Shown here in pieces: positions 30,863-40,528 of a stretch of 64,000 nucleotides of DNA. Both the position numbers and the translations under genes were made by a program. This DNA comes from Meiothermus sp. GTDB lineage: Bacteria; Deinococcota; Deinococci; Deinococcales; Thermaceae. The number at the start of each line of letters is the position of its first letter. Within the stretch, counting starts at the first letter, position 1. The stretch covers positions 2,212,501 to 2,276,500 of the forward strand of contig NZ_BPIM01000001.1 of NCBI RefSeq assembly GCF_026004115.1. The letters run 5' to 3'. The notes under the pieces were generated by a model that had not been told where the DNA came from, did not search any database, and was given only the letters and a program-made list of their open reading frames with translations.

Positions 30863-33235
30863 ATGCTGTACACGCTGGGCGGCTTGCGGCTCGAGGGCAG
30901 CAACTTTGGCCGGGAAAAGCCCTTGCTGCTCCTGGCCTACCTGGCCCTGGAAGGCCCCAAACCGAGGCGCTTTCTGGCCGAGCTGTTCTGGCCCGAGGCC
31001 GCCGACCCCATGAACTCGCTGGCGGTGGCCTTGAGCAAACTGCGCAAGCTGGGGGCCATCTACGGCGACGAGAGCCGGGCCTGGGTAGACCTGGACTGCG
31101 ACGCCCTGGACTTGCAGGATACCCTGCGCTCCGGGCGCTGGGAGGAGGGTTTGCGGCTTTACCGGGGGCCTTTTGCCGAGGGACTCAAGGAAGCCCTGGG
31201 GGCCGAGCTGGAGGAGTGGGTTTTGGAAGTGCGCGAGCGACTGGCCCTGGAGGTGCGCCTGGCCCACCTGGTGCTGGCCGAGCGGGCGGCCACCCAAGCC
31301 GACTTTGCCGAGGCTGCGGCCCAGGCCGAGCAGGCCTACCGGGTGGCGGGCGCGCCGCCCCTCGAGCCCGAAGTTCTGCCCAAGCTGCACCGGCTGTTGC
31401 TGGCGGCAGCACACCCCCTGGCCGAAACCCTCGAGCGGGAGGCGCGGGAGCTGGGCCTGAGCCTCTCGCGCAGCACGCCTTCGCGCAACCCGGCCCAGCC
31501 GGGCCTGGTGGGGCGCGAACAGGAACTGCAAAGCCTGCTAAACACCCCGGAGGGTGCTTGGGTCTGGGTGAAGGGTGGGGCTGGATTGGGCAAAAGCGCT
31601 TTGTTGCGGGAGCTCGAGGTTCGTACCGGTTGGCTGTACCTGCCGGCCCGCTCGGGGCTGCCCTATGCCACCCTCGAGCCCTTGCTGGAGTCCGTGCAAG
31701 GGGGTGAAGAAACCCTTTTGCGCCGACTGGCTTCCTTGGGCGAAAACCTGATGGTAGACGGATGGGAGCAGATAGACCCCGAAAGCCAGCGCCTGCTCAC
31801 TCGCCTTCGCAACCTGCGGCCACCCGGGCGGGTGCTGCTGGCAGGCCGGGGCGAGCCCCCCTTTGGGGTAGAGGTGCTGCTGGAATTGAAACCGCTGGGC
31901 CCGGGGGAGCTGAGCGCTTTTCCGGGAGCCTACGAGGCCACTGGAGGACTCCCGGCCCTGGTAGCGGCCTGGCTGCGGGGTGAGCCGCTCGAGGCCGCCC
32001 TCGAGACCCGCCTGCTGGCCCTGGGCGAGGAGGCCCGGCAGGTCTACATGGCCCTGGCCCTGCTGGAGAACCCCGACCTGCTCCTGGCCCGCAACGCCGC
32101 GGGACTGGGTGCTACCGCCATGGCCCAGGCAGTCGACGAACTGCTCTCGGCGGGCCTGATTGACCTGAACGGAGCCGTGTATGGGCGCGAGGCGGCCTTG
32201 CGCTTCGTGGCCGAACGCCCGGCCCAGGAGGCCCGCCTGAGCCTGGGGCTGGCCCGCCAGCTCAGGCCCCAACAGGCCCTGCCGTTTTTCCGGCGGGCCC
32301 GCGCCCTCATTGAAAAAGCAGACCTGCCCCACCTGCTGCAGGCCTACGCCACCTGGGCCACCGAGCTCATCCGGCGGGGCTTTCCCAGACGGGCTGCCGA
32401 GGAACTGGCCGAAGCGCCCCAGCACCCCGAACTGAGCCTGCTGCGGGCCCGGGCGCTGGAGCGGGCCGGGCTCTACAGAGAGGCCCTCGAGGCCATGCGC
32501 TTTTTGCCCGATACGCCCGAGCACCTGGCCTTGAAGGCCGCCCTGTTTCACCGCTCGGGCCGCGCCGACGAGGCGCAGCAGGCAGCCGAAAAAGCCCTCT
32601 CGGGCGGCATAGAATCCCGCGCCGAGGCCCACAACACCCTGGGCCTTATCCATCTGGCCCGGGGCCAGCTGGCCGAGGCCTCGGCGGCTTTCCGGCGGGC
32701 GGCGGCGCTGTGGCTGGGGCTGGGGGACGAAAGCCGCCGGCTGGGTGCCTTGGGCAACCTGGCCATCGTGCGGGCCCGGCAGGGCCAGGATGCCGCCGAA
32801 GCCTTCGCCGAGGTGCTGGAGGCCGCGCAAGACAACCCCCAGGTGCAGGCCCAGGCCCTTATCAACCTGGGCAAGGAGTACGAGCGCAAGCGCAACCTTG
32901 TAGAGGCCCTGCAAAGCTTTCTCCAGGCGGAGCAGGTGGCCCTGGCGTCGGGCAACCTCAAGCAGCTGGCCCTGGCGCTCAACAACGCCGGGGCCGTGCA
33001 GCACACCCTGGGGCAGACCGACACGGCCCGAACCTTCTACCAGCGGGCCGTGGCCGCCGCGCGGGAGGCCGGCGAGGCGTATGTGCTGGCCCTGGCTCTT
33101 TCCAACCTGGCCGAACTGGAGGGCGACCTCGAGGTCTGGCAGGAGGCCATTGCGGTCTCGGAGAATGCGGGTTACTCCGATCTGGCCCAGCAACAACGCG
33201 AGCAGCTAAGGGTGTTCATGGAGCGTTCAGGGTAG
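30863..33235 (+). CDS. SARP-type transcriptional regulator 2 (wHTH-BTAD-ATPase-TPR)
   Basis: Regulator of 790 residues and paralogue of those at 23364 and 49344. It begins directly with the winged helix (MLYTLGGLRLEG; LLLLAYLALEGPKPRRFLAELFW), then BTAD (about 85-205; LYRGPFAEGL). A P-loop ATPase follows with Walker A GGAGLGKS (238-245), then a TPR-rich C-terminal half (AHNTLGLIHLARGQLAEASAAF-like units). It is shorter than the other two in the ATPase and TPR part. Operators of the B type lie on both sides (30802-30836 and, in its own last codons, 33213-33247) and before subtilase 1. Confidence 0.9.
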   Translation: MLYTLGGLRLEGSNFGREKPLLLLAYLALEGPKPRRFLAELFWPEAADPMNSLAVALSKLRKLGAIYGDESRAWVDLDCDALDLQDTLRSGRWEEGLRLYRGPFAEGLKEALGAELEEWVLEVRERLALEVRLAHLVLAERAATQADFAEAAAQAEQAYRVAGAPPLEPEVLPKLHRLLLAAAHPLAETLEREARELGLSLSRSTPSRNPAQPGLVGREQELQSLLNTPEGAWVWVKGGAGLGKSALLRELEVRTGWLYLPARSGLPYATLEPLLESVQGGEETLLRRLASLGENLMVDGWEQIDPESQRLLTRLRNLRPPGRVLLAGRGEPPFGVEVLLELKPLGPGELSAFPGAYEATGGLPALVAAWLRGEPLEAALETRLLALGEEARQVYMALALLENPDLLLARNAAGLGATAMAQAVDELLSAGLIDLNGAVYGREAALRFVAERPAQEARLSLGLARQLRPQQALPFFRRARALIEKADLPHLLQAYATWATELIRRGFPRRAAEELAEAPQHPELSLLRARALERAGLYREALEAMRFLPDTPEHLALKAALFHRSGRADEAQQAAEKALSGGIESRAEAHNTLGLIHLARGQLAEASAAFRRAAALWLGLGDESRRLGALGNLAIVRARQGQDAAEAFAEVLEAAQDNPQVQAQALINLGKEYERKRNLVEALQSFLQAEQVALASGNLKQLALALNNAGAVQHTLGQTDTARTFYQRAVAAAREAGEAYVLALALSNLAELEGDLEVWQEAIAVSENAGYSDLAQQQREQLRVFMERSG

Positions 33236-33247
33236 GTCGTGCACGAT
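33213..33247 (+). promoter_or_regulatory. SARP-type operator/promoter B3 of subtilase 2
   Basis: TGTTCAT, 4 nt, CGTTCAG. TTCAT (33215-33219) and TTCAG (33226-33230) are 11 bp apart, then 11 nt to CACGAT (33242-33247), a weaker -10 than in the other copies. The direct repeats lie inside the last codons of regulator 2. Confidence 0.62.
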
Positions 33248-33305
33248 GGGTTTATGCCGAAGAGCGCGTACTTGCTCGAGGAAACCCTGTGGTTGGAGGT
33301 TCAGG

Positions 33306-34892
33306 ATGCGATGGATAGCGGTGTGGGCTGTGTTGGTAGCGCTGGCGGCTTGCGACCTTTCGGGCAGTGGTGGGGAGCCGGTCTCGGCCACGGTTTACCC
33401 GACCCCGCGGCGGGCTACCTGGGGCGAGGAGGTGCGATTGAACCTGCCCTGGCGGGCCGGCTCGAGCCTGCGCCTGAGCCTGGCGGGGGAGCCAACCCCG
33501 ATAGTTCGCAGCGAGGTTCTCGGGACGGGTAGCACGGTAATCTTTCAGGTGCCCAGCAACTTGTGGGGCGGCCCCCAGACCCTCGAGCTTACCGAGGGTG
33601 AAAACCGCGCCACCGGCAGCCTGACGGTGCTGGGCGAAGGGGTGGGTACCGAGGCCCTCCTGGTTGTGCGGCCTGAAGTAACCGAGGCCAGCCTGAGCCA
33701 GAAGATGGCCAGCGCTGGTCTACGCCTGGTGCCCAACACCAAGGGGGAAGTGTTGGTGCCGCTGGGCGGGGCCAGCGGGCCCTGCGCCGGACGGCTGGCC
33801 CAGGTGGCCCAGGCCTCCGGTGCACCCCTGGCCATCGGGGCTTTGTTGGAGCGCCTCGAGGCGGCTGCTGCGGGATTGGTGGTGGATCTGGACGGCATTG
33901 TGGGCATAGACCCCCTCACCGGCTACGACACCGACCAGAGCCCGTCTCCGGGTACCAGCCCCATCGACGCGCGGCAGGCTATAAGGCGCAACCCGTCCAG
34001 CAACTTCACCGGGGCCGGCACCACCATCGCCATTGTGGACACCGGGGTGGCCAGCCTGGCTAGCCTTAACCTGCGCCCCGGGGCCGACTTCACCAATCTC
34101 GAGACCCCCAACCCCAACCAGGACGAGTACCAGGATGGCCTGGGCCACGGCACGGCTGCGGCCGTGCTGGCCGCCGACGCTGCCTACGGGGTGGCCCCCG
34201 CTGCCGGGATTCTGCCCATCAAGAGCTGCGATAAAAACGGCAAATGTGCGCTAGCCGCCGTCATCCGGGGTATCTGCTATGCGGTAGCCTATGCCGAACA
34301 GAACAAGAACCAGAAGCTCATCCTCAACCTGAGCTTAGGCAGCGACACCCCCAGCGAGATCGTCTACATCCTGCTCAAGGATGCCCTGATGAAGCGCGGA
34401 GTAAACGGGATTCCGGTGGTGGTGGCCGCCGGCAACCAGTGGGCTATTCGCACCAGCAAAAAAGGTACGCTGCACCACTTCCCGGCCTCCTTTGGGGGGA
34501 ACCGTGGGCTATCGGTGAGCCGCGACCCCGCGCGCCGCATGACCCCGCTAAAGGGCCTGCTGAGCGTGGGGGCGGTGGGACTATTTGGTTCTGATTATCG
34601 GGTCAGCAGCTTTAGCAACAACGGCGACTTTGTAGACCTGGTGGCCCCCGGCGAGCGGGTACGCAGCCTGCGCCCCAACAACACCCAGGCCGAGTTCACC
34701 GGCACTTCGTTTGCCGCCCCTCTGGTGGCTGGTGCGGCTACGGTTGTGCGCCAGGCCAGCGCCCTCACCCCCCTGACCCCGGAGGCCCTGGAGCTCACCC
34801 TGCTGACCAACCTGACCGACCCCAGCGGGCTGGGAGACGCGCCGGTGGAGGCCCGGGGTCAGGGCTTGCTGGATATGACCCGGGGCCCTTAA
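33306..34892 (+). CDS. Subtilisin-like (S8) serine protease lipoprotein 2
   Basis: 528-residue exported protease. Lipoprotein signal MRWIAVWAVLVALAACD. A beta-rich N-terminal domain (about 25-110) and a propeptide-like segment precede the S8 domain (about 240-520) with Asp in IAIVDTGV, His in LGHGTAAA, Asn in AAGNQW and Ser in GTSFAAPL. GGAGG at 33295-33299 fixes the ATG at 33306. Its TAA shares bases with the stop of the convergent prs gene (palindrome TTAA). Controlled from operator B3. Confidence 0.92.
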   Translation: MRWIAVWAVLVALAACDLSGSGGEPVSATVYPTPRRATWGEEVRLNLPWRAGSSLRLSLAGEPTPIVRSEVLGTGSTVIFQVPSNLWGGPQTLELTEGENRATGSLTVLGEGVGTEALLVVRPEVTEASLSQKMASAGLRLVPNTKGEVLVPLGGASGPCAGRLAQVAQASGAPLAIGALLERLEAAAAGLVVDLDGIVGIDPLTGYDTDQSPSPGTSPIDARQAIRRNPSSNFTGAGTTIAIVDTGVASLASLNLRPGADFTNLETPNPNQDEYQDGLGHGTAAAVLAADAAYGVAPAAGILPIKSCDKNGKCALAAVIRGICYAVAYAEQNKNQKLILNLSLGSDTPSEIVYILLKDALMKRGVNGIPVVVAAGNQWAIRTSKKGTLHHFPASFGGNRGLSVSRDPARRMTPLKGLLSVGAVGLFGSDYRVSSFSNNGDFVDLVAPGERVRSLRPNNTQAEFTGTSFAAPLVAGAATVVRQASALTPLTPEALELTLLTNLTDPSGLGDAPVEARGQGLLDMTRGP

Positions 34893-35833
34893 ATGAGCAC
34901 ACTCACCGACTGGTTGGTATGCACCCGCCGGATGGCCTGGGCCAGGAGGGGTGCGGTGGGCAGAATGGTATAGCCCAGCGCCGGGCTGAGGGCAATGGTG
35001 TCGGTAAAGACGACCTCGAGGATGGCCGGGTGGGCCAGGTTCTCGCGAGCATTGCCCACCAGCACTGCGTGCGAGGCCATCACCACGACTTCAGGAGCGG
35101 CACCTGCGGCCACCAGGGCCTCCACCCCGCGCCGGATGGTGCCGCCGGTGGAGATGATGTCATCAATAATCAGGGGGCGTTTGCCGGCCACGTCCCCAAT
35201 CACATAGCTGACCTGGGTTTCGCGGGGGCCGGTGCGGCGCTTGGCCAGGATGGCCAGGGGCAGGCCCAGCCGCTCGGAAAGCCGGCGGGCCTGTTCGGCC
35301 CGCCCCGAGTCGGGCGAGACCACCACCGCATTCTCAGTCAGATTCCGCTCTTCCAGGTACTCGGCAAACAGGCGCACCGCCGAGAGTTCGTCTACGGGTT
35401 GATAAAAAAACCCCTGGATCTGGGGGGCGTGCAGGTCTACGGTAATCACCCGGTGGATGCCCACGTGTTCCAGCAGGCCGGCCACCAGCCGGGCCGTGAT
35501 GGGTTCGCGGCCCTGGGTTTGCTTGTCCTGGCGGGCATAGCCAAAATAGGGAATCACCGCGTTGATGCGCCCTGCGCTGCTGCGGCGCACTGCGTCGGCC
35601 AGCACCAGCAGCTCCATGAGGTTGTCGTTGACCGGGGGGGCGGTGGGCTGGATCAGGTACACATCGTCGCCGCGGATGCTCTCCAAAAGGCGCACCCGTA
35701 CCTCGCCGTCGGGGAAGCGCTCGACGGTGGCTTGCCCGAGCTGGATGCCCAGAGCCCTGGCGACGGCCTCGGCCAGGGGACGGTTGGCGTTGCCGCTAAA
35801 AAGTTTGACGTGGCCGCCATTGCTGTGCTGCAT
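34889..35833 (-). CDS. prs: Ribose-phosphate pyrophosphokinase
   Basis: Makes PRPP from ribose 5-phosphate and ATP for nucleotide, His and Trp synthesis. 314 residues. Landmarks: KLFSGNANRPLAEAVA, FPDGEVRVRL, YFGYARQDK, the divalent-metal site VDLHAPQIQGFF, SPDSGRAEQARRL, and the PRPP loop LIIDDIISTGGTI. The start shown gives the usual length; an in-frame ATG at 35884 has a better ribosome-binding site (GGGAGGGAG) and would add 17 residues. TATACT near 35940 on this strand may be the -10. Confidence 0.95.
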   Translation of the reverse strand: MQHSNGGHVKLFSGNANRPLAEAVARALGIQLGQATVERFPDGEVRVRLLESIRGDDVYLIQPTAPPVNDNLMELLVLADAVRRSSAGRINAVIPYFGYARQDKQTQGREPITARLVAGLLEHVGIHRVITVDLHAPQIQGFFYQPVDELSAVRLFAEYLEERNLTENAVVVSPDSGRAEQARRLSERLGLPLAILAKRRTGPRETQVSYVIGDVAGKRPLIIDDIISTGGTIRRGVEALVAAGAAPEVVVMASHAVLVGNARENLAHPAILEVVFTDTIALSPALGYTILPTAPLLAQAIRRVHTNQSVSVLI

Positions 35834-36055
35834 TTCCTCTTGTGGTGTTGAACCCAGCCGCTCAGTTACGGATGCGCCCCCCATACTCCCTCCCCCAATT
35901 CCCGCACGCCCAACCATGTACTATCCAGATACCTCAGTATACCTGTGGATCTTTCCCAGCATCAGTGGGGCAGCCAGGATGAGGTCTTAATCCAAAACAA
36001 AGTCCATAAACCCGTGTGGAAGCGGTACAACCCCGGCTGGCTGCCATTGGTTGGC

Positions 36056-36739
36056 TTAAGTGCTCAATACCTGGCCGATGAGACCAGCCAGGCGCTTGGA
36101 CGCACTTTCTAAAAAGGTTTCAAAGGCCACGGGGGCTTCGCTGCCGGCCTGGTCGGTAATGGCCCGCAGCAGGGCCATGGGCATCCCCATGCGCTTGGCC
36201 GTCCACAAAGCCGCGGCACCTTCCATTTCTACGGCGTCTGCGGCGAACACCCGGCGCACCTCCTCGGCCTCGCTGCGGAGGGCCAGAAAACGGTCGGCGC
36301 TGGCGATGCGCCCCAGGTAGATGGGCAGCCCCATAGCCAGCGCGGTGCGCAAAACCCTTGAGGTGAGCCCCGCATCGGCGGGAATGAAGCGCTCGCCGGT
36401 GGCCAGTTCGCCCGGTGCGCGGCCAAAGGCCGTAATGTCCACGTCGTACTGCACGGCATCCTGGGCCAGAATTAGATCCAGGGTCTTAAGGTCGGGGTTC
36501 AAGGCCCCCGCTACGCCTACCCAGAACGATTGGGACGGGTTGAAGCGAACCTTGGCGTAGGCCACAGCAGCGGCGGCGGCCGCTTTGCCCACCCCGGTTT
36601 CGATCAGTACCACCGGATAGCGCCCCAGCTCGCCCTGGTGGATAACCCAGGGGCCATCCAGGGCCTCTTGCAAGCTAAGCTGTCCTCGCAAAGCTTGGGC
36701 TTCGGCGCCTTCGGCAGCAAACAAGGCAACCATCGACAT
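36056..36739 (-). CDS. mtnN: 5'-methylthioadenosine/S-adenosylhomocysteine nucleosidase
   Basis: Hydrolyses MTA and SAH to adenine plus the thioribose product. 227 residues of the nucleoside phosphorylase fold. Motifs are VALFAAEGAEAQAL, ETGVGKAAAAAAVAY, VGVAGALNPDL, and the substrate Met-Glu motif AVEMEGAAALW followed by RAITDQAG (catalytic Asp). Leaderless: TAGGCT is 7 nt before ATG 36739. It lies 219 nt downstream of luxS on the same strand, so the two steps of SAH recycling (SAH to S-ribosylhomocysteine to homocysteine) are neighbours with separate promoters. Confidence 0.9.
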   Translation of the reverse strand: MSMVALFAAEGAEAQALRGQLSLQEALDGPWVIHQGELGRYPVVLIETGVGKAAAAAAVAYAKVRFNPSQSFWVGVAGALNPDLKTLDLILAQDAVQYDVDITAFGRAPGELATGERFIPADAGLTSRVLRTALAMGLPIYLGRIASADRFLALRSEAEEVRRVFAADAVEMEGAAALWTAKRMGMPMALLRAITDQAGSEAPVAFETFLESASKRLAGLIGQVLST

Positions 36740-36746
36740 ACCGGGT

Positions 36747-36752
36747 AGCCTA
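36747..36752 (-). promoter_or_regulatory. Leaderless -10 box of mtnN
   Basis: TAGGCT on the minus strand, 7 nt before the ATG, with TTGGAA 18 nt further upstream as a candidate -35. The rest of the 36740-36958 gap shows nothing recognisable. Confidence 0.6.
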
Positions 36753-36958
36753 GCATTCACAAGGGTGAACTTCCAACACCAGGGCTTCGGAAAATGCCCA
36801 AATCTCAAGCAGCAAAACCGGGTATATGTATCTAACCGGCTAGTGGTCAGGTAACCAGGAAATCGGTATGCACTACTGTCCCCTTCAATAAGCCGCACAT
36901 CGCAACTATGGGCAATCAATGTGCTTCAAAACACGCCGCCAAATAAGTTACCGGTGCA

Positions 36959-37435
36959 CTAGGACGAAATTTCAACGGTTTCTTGCACATGCAGACCCTC
37001 ATTCAGTACCCGCTTGGCCCAGGCCCTGGCGCCCTGGGGGTCGTGGTCGCGGTAGTTGCCGCACTCGAGCTCGCTTACCCCGGGTACGGGTTCAGTATGG
37101 TTCACCACGTCTTTGAGCGTTTCCCGGAAAGCCTCCAGCACCTTCTGGGGCCCCGGCTCCCCCAGCACCACCATATAAAACCCGGTGCGGCAGCCCATGG
37201 GCGAAATGTCTACTACCCCCTCGAGGTGACCGCGGATATAGGTGGCCAGGAGGTGCTCGAGGGTGTGTACCGTACCGGTGTTCAGGGCTTCCTGGTTGGG
37301 CTGGGCCAGACGCAGGTCATACTTTTCTATCCGGTCGCCCTTAGGCGTCTCCTTCACCCCTGCCAGCCGCACGTAGGGGGCCCGAACTTTTTTGTGGTCA
37401 AGGCGAAACGATTCTGGGATGGGTGGCCTGGACAT
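36959..37435 (-). CDS. luxS: S-ribosylhomocysteine lyase
   Basis: Cleaves S-ribosylhomocysteine to homocysteine and the AI-2 precursor DPD. 158 residues, the usual size. The metal site is HTLEH (two His, catalytic Glu) plus the later Cys in ECGNYRDHD. Opening FRLDHKKVRAPYVRLAG and SPMGCRTGFYM (catalytic Cys) are hallmark LuxS sequences. ATG 37435 is 7 nt after TAGACT (leaderless); the upstream in-frame extension is not conserved-looking. Confidence 0.96.
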   Translation of the reverse strand: MSRPPIPESFRLDHKKVRAPYVRLAGVKETPKGDRIEKYDLRLAQPNQEALNTGTVHTLEHLLATYIRGHLEGVVDISPMGCRTGFYMVVLGEPGPQKVLEAFRETLKDVVNHTEPVPGVSELECGNYRDHDPQGARAWAKRVLNEGLHVQETVEISS

Positions 37436-37442
37436 CGGTTTC

Positions 37443-37448
37443 AGTCTA
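37443..37448 (-). promoter_or_regulatory. Leaderless -10 box of luxS
   Basis: TAGACT on the minus strand, 7 nt before the ATG at 37435. The same hexamer precedes SARP-type regulator 2. Confidence 0.55.
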
Positions 37449-37543
37449 CCGCAGCGCGATGGCTGAAGAAAGCCATAATTCAAGGGACAAACGCTGAAGG
37501 CTGGGCGAGATGCGGGCAGGAGTGAACCTCAATGGCCATGGCC

Positions 37544-39037
37544 CTAGCCCCGCAGCTTTTTCCAGAGTTCTGGCGTCAGCAACAAGAATACCGGTATCAA
37601 CTCAATGCGCCCCGCCCACATTTGAAAAATCAGAATGACCTTCGAGAGCGGCTCCAGACCGGCATAGCTCCCCATGGGCCCTACCTCGCCCAGCCCGGGC
37701 CCGATGTTGCCTACGGCCTGTGCGCTGGCGGTAAAGCCAACCACAAAGCTGTTCTCCAGCACTGAAATAAGCAGGGCCCCCGCGGCCACCAGGGCCGCAT
37801 AGAGGGTGATGAACGCTGCTACCGAGCGCATCACGTCCTCGCCCAGGATTTTGCTGCCCAGGCGAAGGGTGATGATGGCCTGGGGGTGCAACGAACGTAT
37901 AAGTTCTCGCCGCACAATGGCCCCTACCACCAGCCAGCGGATCACCTTGATGCCCCCAGCCCCCGAGCCCGCACACCCGCCCACAAACATGGCCGCGACC
38001 AGGATGGCCTGGGCGGCCGGAACCCACAGGGCAAAGTCGGCACTGGCGTAGCCGGTGGTGGTGATGATGGAGGTGACGTTGAAGAAGGCATGGCGCAGCG
38101 CATCGCCCCAGCTATAGTTCATGGCCTGGGTGTGATGGGTCATCAGGAAAGCAGCCAGCGACAAGCTAAAAACCAGCACAATCAGGGTATAGACCCGCAG
38201 CTCTACGTCCTTGAGCAAGGGCCGGGGGTCTTTAGTAAAAAAAAACTTGTACTGCAACACAAACCCTGCACCGCCCAAGAACATGAACAGGGTGCCGAAC
38301 CACTGGGCCAGCGGGGTGTACTGTTCAAAGCTACGGGGGTTGGGGCTGAAGCCGGCTGCGGGCAGGGTGGTCAGGGCGTTACAGACGGCCTCAAATGCTG
38401 GTACACCCGCAATCCAGTAGCACACAGCGGCTGCCAGGGTGAGGACAGCGTACACCTTGAGGATGCTCAGGGCGGCCGTGCGCAAACGAGGGGTGAAGGG
38501 TTCTTTTTGGACCCCGGTGCTCTCGGTGATAAAAAGCTGGCGCCCGGCCACGGCCAGATGGGCCAGCAGGGCCACCGCCAGCACCAGGAAGCCCACCCCC
38601 CCAAACCACTGCATCAGGCTGCGCCAGAAGAACAGGCTGTAGCCAAACTGGGAAAAATCGGCTAGAGCGGTAGCCCCGGTGGTGGTAAAGCCCGACATGG
38701 ACTCAAACAGCGCATCCAGGTAGGGCATTCCGCCGGCAATCCAGAAGGGGATAGCTCCCAAAGCGGGCACCAGCAGCCAGACCAGGGCGATGGAGAGCAG
38801 GGCTTCGGCCCGGCCCGGCTCGTGTTTGGGGTCGCCCAGCTTGCGAAACCAGGCGCCCAGCCCCAGGCCCACCACCGCTCCGGCCAGGAAACCCCAGGGC
38901 GATTCGCGCAGGAGCAGCGAGAGGGCCTCGAGCCCCAGCATCACCACCCCCATAGCCAGGTAGACCACCCCCAGAAAGTAGTAGGCAAAGCGCAGGTTTT
39001 CCAGTAGCCAGGGTTTCGCTCTGTTGCGCATAAGCAT
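37544..39037 (-). CDS. trkH: TrkH-type potassium transporter subunit, second copy
   Basis: 497-residue membrane protein of the TrkH/KtrB superfamily with about ten transmembrane helices and four pore-loop repeats, including SGFTTTGATALADF and a TSIITTTGYASADFALW selectivity segment. It pairs with cytosolic TrkA rings to import K+. It starts 6 nt after the stop of the other trkH (39044-40528), with which it shares length and all pore motifs, so the two arose by tandem duplication. Third gene of a trkA-trkH-trkH operon. Confidence 0.92.
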   Translation of the reverse strand: MLMRNRAKPWLLENLRFAYYFLGVVYLAMGVVMLGLEALSLLLRESPWGFLAGAVVGLGLGAWFRKLGDPKHEPGRAEALLSIALVWLLVPALGAIPFWIAGGMPYLDALFESMSGFTTTGATALADFSQFGYSLFFWRSLMQWFGGVGFLVLAVALLAHLAVAGRQLFITESTGVQKEPFTPRLRTAALSILKVYAVLTLAAAVCYWIAGVPAFEAVCNALTTLPAAGFSPNPRSFEQYTPLAQWFGTLFMFLGGAGFVLQYKFFFTKDPRPLLKDVELRVYTLIVLVFSLSLAAFLMTHHTQAMNYSWGDALRHAFFNVTSIITTTGYASADFALWVPAAQAILVAAMFVGGCAGSGAGGIKVIRWLVVGAIVRRELIRSLHPQAIITLRLGSKILGEDVMRSVAAFITLYAALVAAGALLISVLENSFVVGFTASAQAVGNIGPGLGEVGPMGSYAGLEPLSKVILIFQMWAGRIELIPVFLLLTPELWKKLRG

Positions 39038-39043
39038 TTCACT

Positions 39044-40528
39044 TCAAGTCCTAAGGCGGCGCCAAAGCTCGGGTGTAAACAGGGAAAAGACCGCAATTAG
39101 CTCAATGCGACCGGCCCACATTTGAAAAATCATGACGGCTTTGGAAACAGGGTGCAGATTGCCGTAATGGGCCATGGGCCCCACCTCCCCTAACCCAGGC
39201 CCCACGTTGCCGATAGCCGCTGCCGAGGCGGTAAAGGCCACCACAAAGTCTTCTTCCAGAACCCCCATTACCAGCACACCCAGGGCAAAAAGGCTCACAT
39301 ACAGGGTGATAAAAGCCGCCACCGAACGCATCACGTCCTCGCCGATGTTCTTGTTGCCCACCCGCAATGGCAGCACGGCCTGGGGGTGCAGGGCCCGCTG
39401 CAACTCCCGCCGCACCAGGGCGCCTATCACCAGCCAGCGGATGACCTTGATGCTCCCTCCCACGCTGCCGGCGCTGCCCCCGATGAACATCAGCATGACC
39501 AGAAGGGTCTGGGCAGGTACCACCCACTGGGCAAAGTCGGCCGAGGCAAAGCCGGTGCCGGTGATGATGGAGGCGGTCTGAAAGAAAGCGTGGCGCAGAG
39601 CCGGCTCCAGGCTATAGTCGTGCCGCAGGTAGAGCACGCCTGCCATGAGCAGCGCTACCGTAAGCACAATCAGGGCGTAGGCGCGAAACTCGGGGTCGCG
39701 CAGGGGCGCGGTGTACTCGCGGCCAAAAATAGCCCGGTACTGGAGCAACAGGTTGACCCCGGTGAGGAACATGACGATGGCGGCAATCCACTGGGTGAGG
39801 GGGGCGTAGGCAGCAAAGCTCTGGGGGTTAGGGCTAAAACCGCCAGCGGAGACGCTCGAGAGGGTGTTGGCTAAAGCTTCGAAGACGGGCACCCCGGTTG
39901 CCAGATACGCGGTCAGGGTGAGCAGGGTCAGCAGCAGGTAGACCCGCAGGATGTAGTTGGCAGTCTGTCGCAGTTTGGGGGTGAGCTGCTGCTTTTGTAC
40001 GCCGGTGGTCTCGGCAAAAAACATCTGCCGTCCGGCCAGGGCCAGGTGGGGCAAGACTACAATAAAGAGCAGCAGGATGCCCAAACCACCAAACCACTGG
40101 CTCAGGCTGCGCCAGAAAAAAAGCCCGTAGCTAAAATGTGAAAAGTCGGCCAGGATGGTGGCCCCGGTGGTGCTGAAGCCCGAGGTGGCCTCGAACAGGG
40201 CGTCCAGGTAGCTAAGCCCCCCGGAAATCCAGTAGGGGATGGCCCCCAGGATGGGCACCAGAATCCAGAGGCCGGCCACTGTGAGCAGGGCTTCGGCCCG
40301 GCGCGGCTCGGCCTGGGGGCTGCCCAGCTGCCGGAGAACCCAACCAAGGGCCAGCCCAATGGCCGCCCCAACGAAAAAGCCCAGGGCATCTTCGCCCATG
40401 AGCGTATCGGTCAGGCCCAGCAGGCCCATCACCGCGCCCAGCGCCACATATACCGTTCCGGTCATGTAGGTAGCCACCGGGATGGGGTTGGCCGCTTTGG
40501 ACTTAGCGAACCTGGGCCAAGACTTCAT
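39044..40528 (-). CDS. trkH: TrkH-type potassium transporter subunit, first copy
   Basis: 494-residue K+ transporter membrane subunit. Pore-loop motifs are SGFSTTGATILADF, SAGGFSPNPQSF, ASIITGTGFASADFAQW and IGNVGPGLGEVGP, matching its downstream paralogue. The ATG at 40528 lies within the end of trkA (26-nt overlap), consistent with coupling; a later start is possible but would shorten the first helix. K+ uptake supports turgor and pH control. Confidence 0.92.
   Translation of the reverse strand: MKSWPRFAKSKAANPIPVATYMTGTVYVALGAVMGLLGLTDTLMGEDALGFFVGAAIGLALGWVLRQLGSPQAEPRRAEALLTVAGLWILVPILGAIPYWISGGLSYLDALFEATSGFSTTGATILADFSHFSYGLFFWRSLSQWFGGLGILLLFIVVLPHLALAGRQMFFAETTGVQKQQLTPKLRQTANYILRVYLLLTLLTLTAYLATGVPVFEALANTLSSVSAGGFSPNPQSFAAYAPLTQWIAAIVMFLTGVNLLLQYRAIFGREYTAPLRDPEFRAYALIVLTVALLMAGVLYLRHDYSLEPALRHAFFQTASIITGTGFASADFAQWVVPAQTLLVMLMFIGGSAGSVGGSIKVIRWLVIGALVRRELQRALHPQAVLPLRVGNKNIGEDVMRSVAAFITLYVSLFALGVLVMGVLEEDFVVAFTASAAAIGNVGPGLGEVGPMAHYGNLHPVSKAVMIFQMWAGRIELIAVFSLFTPELWRRLRT

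Noticed and set aside
31538-33196. 552-codon antisense frame opposite SARP-type regulator 2
   Set aside because: Mirror of the Leu/Ala-rich TPR region; no start signals and no domain-like sequence.
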